Shown: one piece after another, positions 15,235 to 15,667 of the stretch
Position numbering within the stretch: position 1 is the stretch's first letter
Layout: each line of letters begins with the position of its first letter
Source of the DNA: an uncultured Phaeodactylibacter sp.
GTDB lineage: Bacteria; Bacteroidota; Bacteroidia; Chitinophagales; Saprospiraceae
Direction: 5' to 3'
DNA: 15,667 nt
NCBI GenBank assembly: GCA_913062745.1
Contig: CAJXXJ010000017.1
Span: forward strand, 1-15,667
The notes under the pieces: generated by a model
Database searches by the model: none
Seen by the model: only the letters and a program-made list of their open reading frames with translations
Told to the model about the DNA's origin: nothing
Program-made: the position numbers and the translations under genes

Positions 15235-15667
15235 ATGAGTAAAACAAAAATGACGCTGGAACAAGTCTTCGCGATGGATTTGCCGCCTATCATCATCTAC
15301 GCAGCGCCTATCATGTTCACTTTGGTTTTGGTAGAGTATTTCATCCGCATTCGAAAAATGCGTAAAGAGTACGACACCAAAGATGCATGGGCTGCTACAG
15401 CGGTGGGAATTGGCAACATTATTTCCTCAGCCCTCTTTAAAGTAGCAACCTTCTCCGTAGTCCTTTTCTTCTACAATATGGTCCCCTGGCGCGTCCCCAC
15501 CACCTGGTGGTCCTTCCTCCTCTGCCTTATCGTACTGGATTTCTGCCGTTACTGGGCACACCGTGTAGCGCACGAGCAGCGCTTCTGGTGGGCTACCCAC
15601 GTGACGCACCACTCCTCCGAGCAGTACAACTTCACCGTCTCTTTCCGGCTGTCCTGGATCCAGCAAC
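15235..15667 (+). CDS. Fatty-acid-hydroxylase/AGMO-like membrane di-iron oxygenase (3' truncated)
   Basis: The frame starts at ATG 15235 and is open to the window edge, giving 144 residues of what should be a protein of about 300 or more. Hydrophobic segments at about 17-37, 55-80 and 92-103 precede the first two histidine clusters of the fatty acid hydroxylase superfamily: HRVAH (109-113) and HVTHH (122-126). The following SSEQYNFTVSFRLSWIQQ resembles sterol-desaturase-like and alkylglycerol-monooxygenase-like members ('HHSSExYN'). The remaining His motifs must lie beyond the edge. Such enzymes use a di-iron centre and O2 to hydroxylate or cleave lipids in the membrane; the substrate here is unknown. 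In-frame ATGs at 15250 and 15274 are alternative starts. It diverges from the CotH-like gene across a 472-nt spacer. Confidence 0.88.
   Translation, partial: MSKTKMTLEQVFAMDLPPIIIYAAPIMFTLVLVEYFIRIRKMRKEYDTKDAWAATAVGIGNIISSALFKVATFSVVLFFYNMVPWRVPTTWWSFLLCLIVLDFCRYWAHRVAHEQRFWWATHVTHHSSEQYNFTVSFRLSWIQQ

Noticed and set aside
1..15667. Mobile element, CRISPR array, tRNA or rRNA
   Set aside because: No transposase or integrase gene, no regularly spaced direct repeats and no RNA-gene signature were seen on either strand.

Overview
The window looks like a chromosomal segment of a Bacteroidota bacterium, most likely a Saprospiria/Lewinella-type organism. I infer this from the moderately high G+C, the protein families present (kelch and VPS10/BNR propellers, the nSTAND1-CHAT pair, GbsR-like regulator, small His-containing membrane protein) and several matches to the Bacteroidota -7 promoter element TAnnTTTG. 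The species cannot be settled from the sequence alone. No rRNA, tRNA, transposase, integrase or CRISPR array was seen.

Positions 1-7181 (+) hold five co-directional genes. They are the 3' end of a kelch-like propeller gene, a secreted 297-residue protein of unknown function, a 604-residue WD40 propeller protein with a signal peptide, a CHAT-domain (caspase-like) protease with intact His/Cys residues, and an nSTAND1-type ATPase with one transmembrane helix. The last four are very tightly packed (gaps of 2 and 4 nt, then an ATGA overlap). This is the most interesting part of the window. It resembles an NLR-like system of the conflict or programmed-death type, in which the WD40 domain usually fused to the ATPase is a separate exported protein. 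The predicted layout is an exported WD40 protein, a transmembrane ATPase switch and a cytoplasmic protease.

Positions 7302-8331 (+) carry two regulators: a GbsR/MarR-like winged-helix protein behind a good Bacteroidota promoter, and an ECF-type sigma factor with no visible anti-sigma partner. Positions 8432-11305 (+) encode a large exported VPS10/sortilin-like BNR propeller protein.

Positions 11356-13072 (-) hold a likely two-gene unit: a three-helix membrane protein of a conserved unknown family, followed by a class III cyclic-nucleotide-phosphodiesterase-like metallophosphoesterase. The metallophosphoesterase converges on the VPS10 gene across a hairpin. Divergently, 13212-13643 (+) encodes a small four-helix membrane protein with histidines in its helices. 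It ends at a textbook bidirectional terminator shared with a convergent exported CotH-kinase-like gene (13728-14762, -). A 472-nt spacer with three successive small hairpins separates this from a truncated fatty-acid-hydroxylase/AGMO-like membrane oxygenase gene (15235 to the window edge, +).
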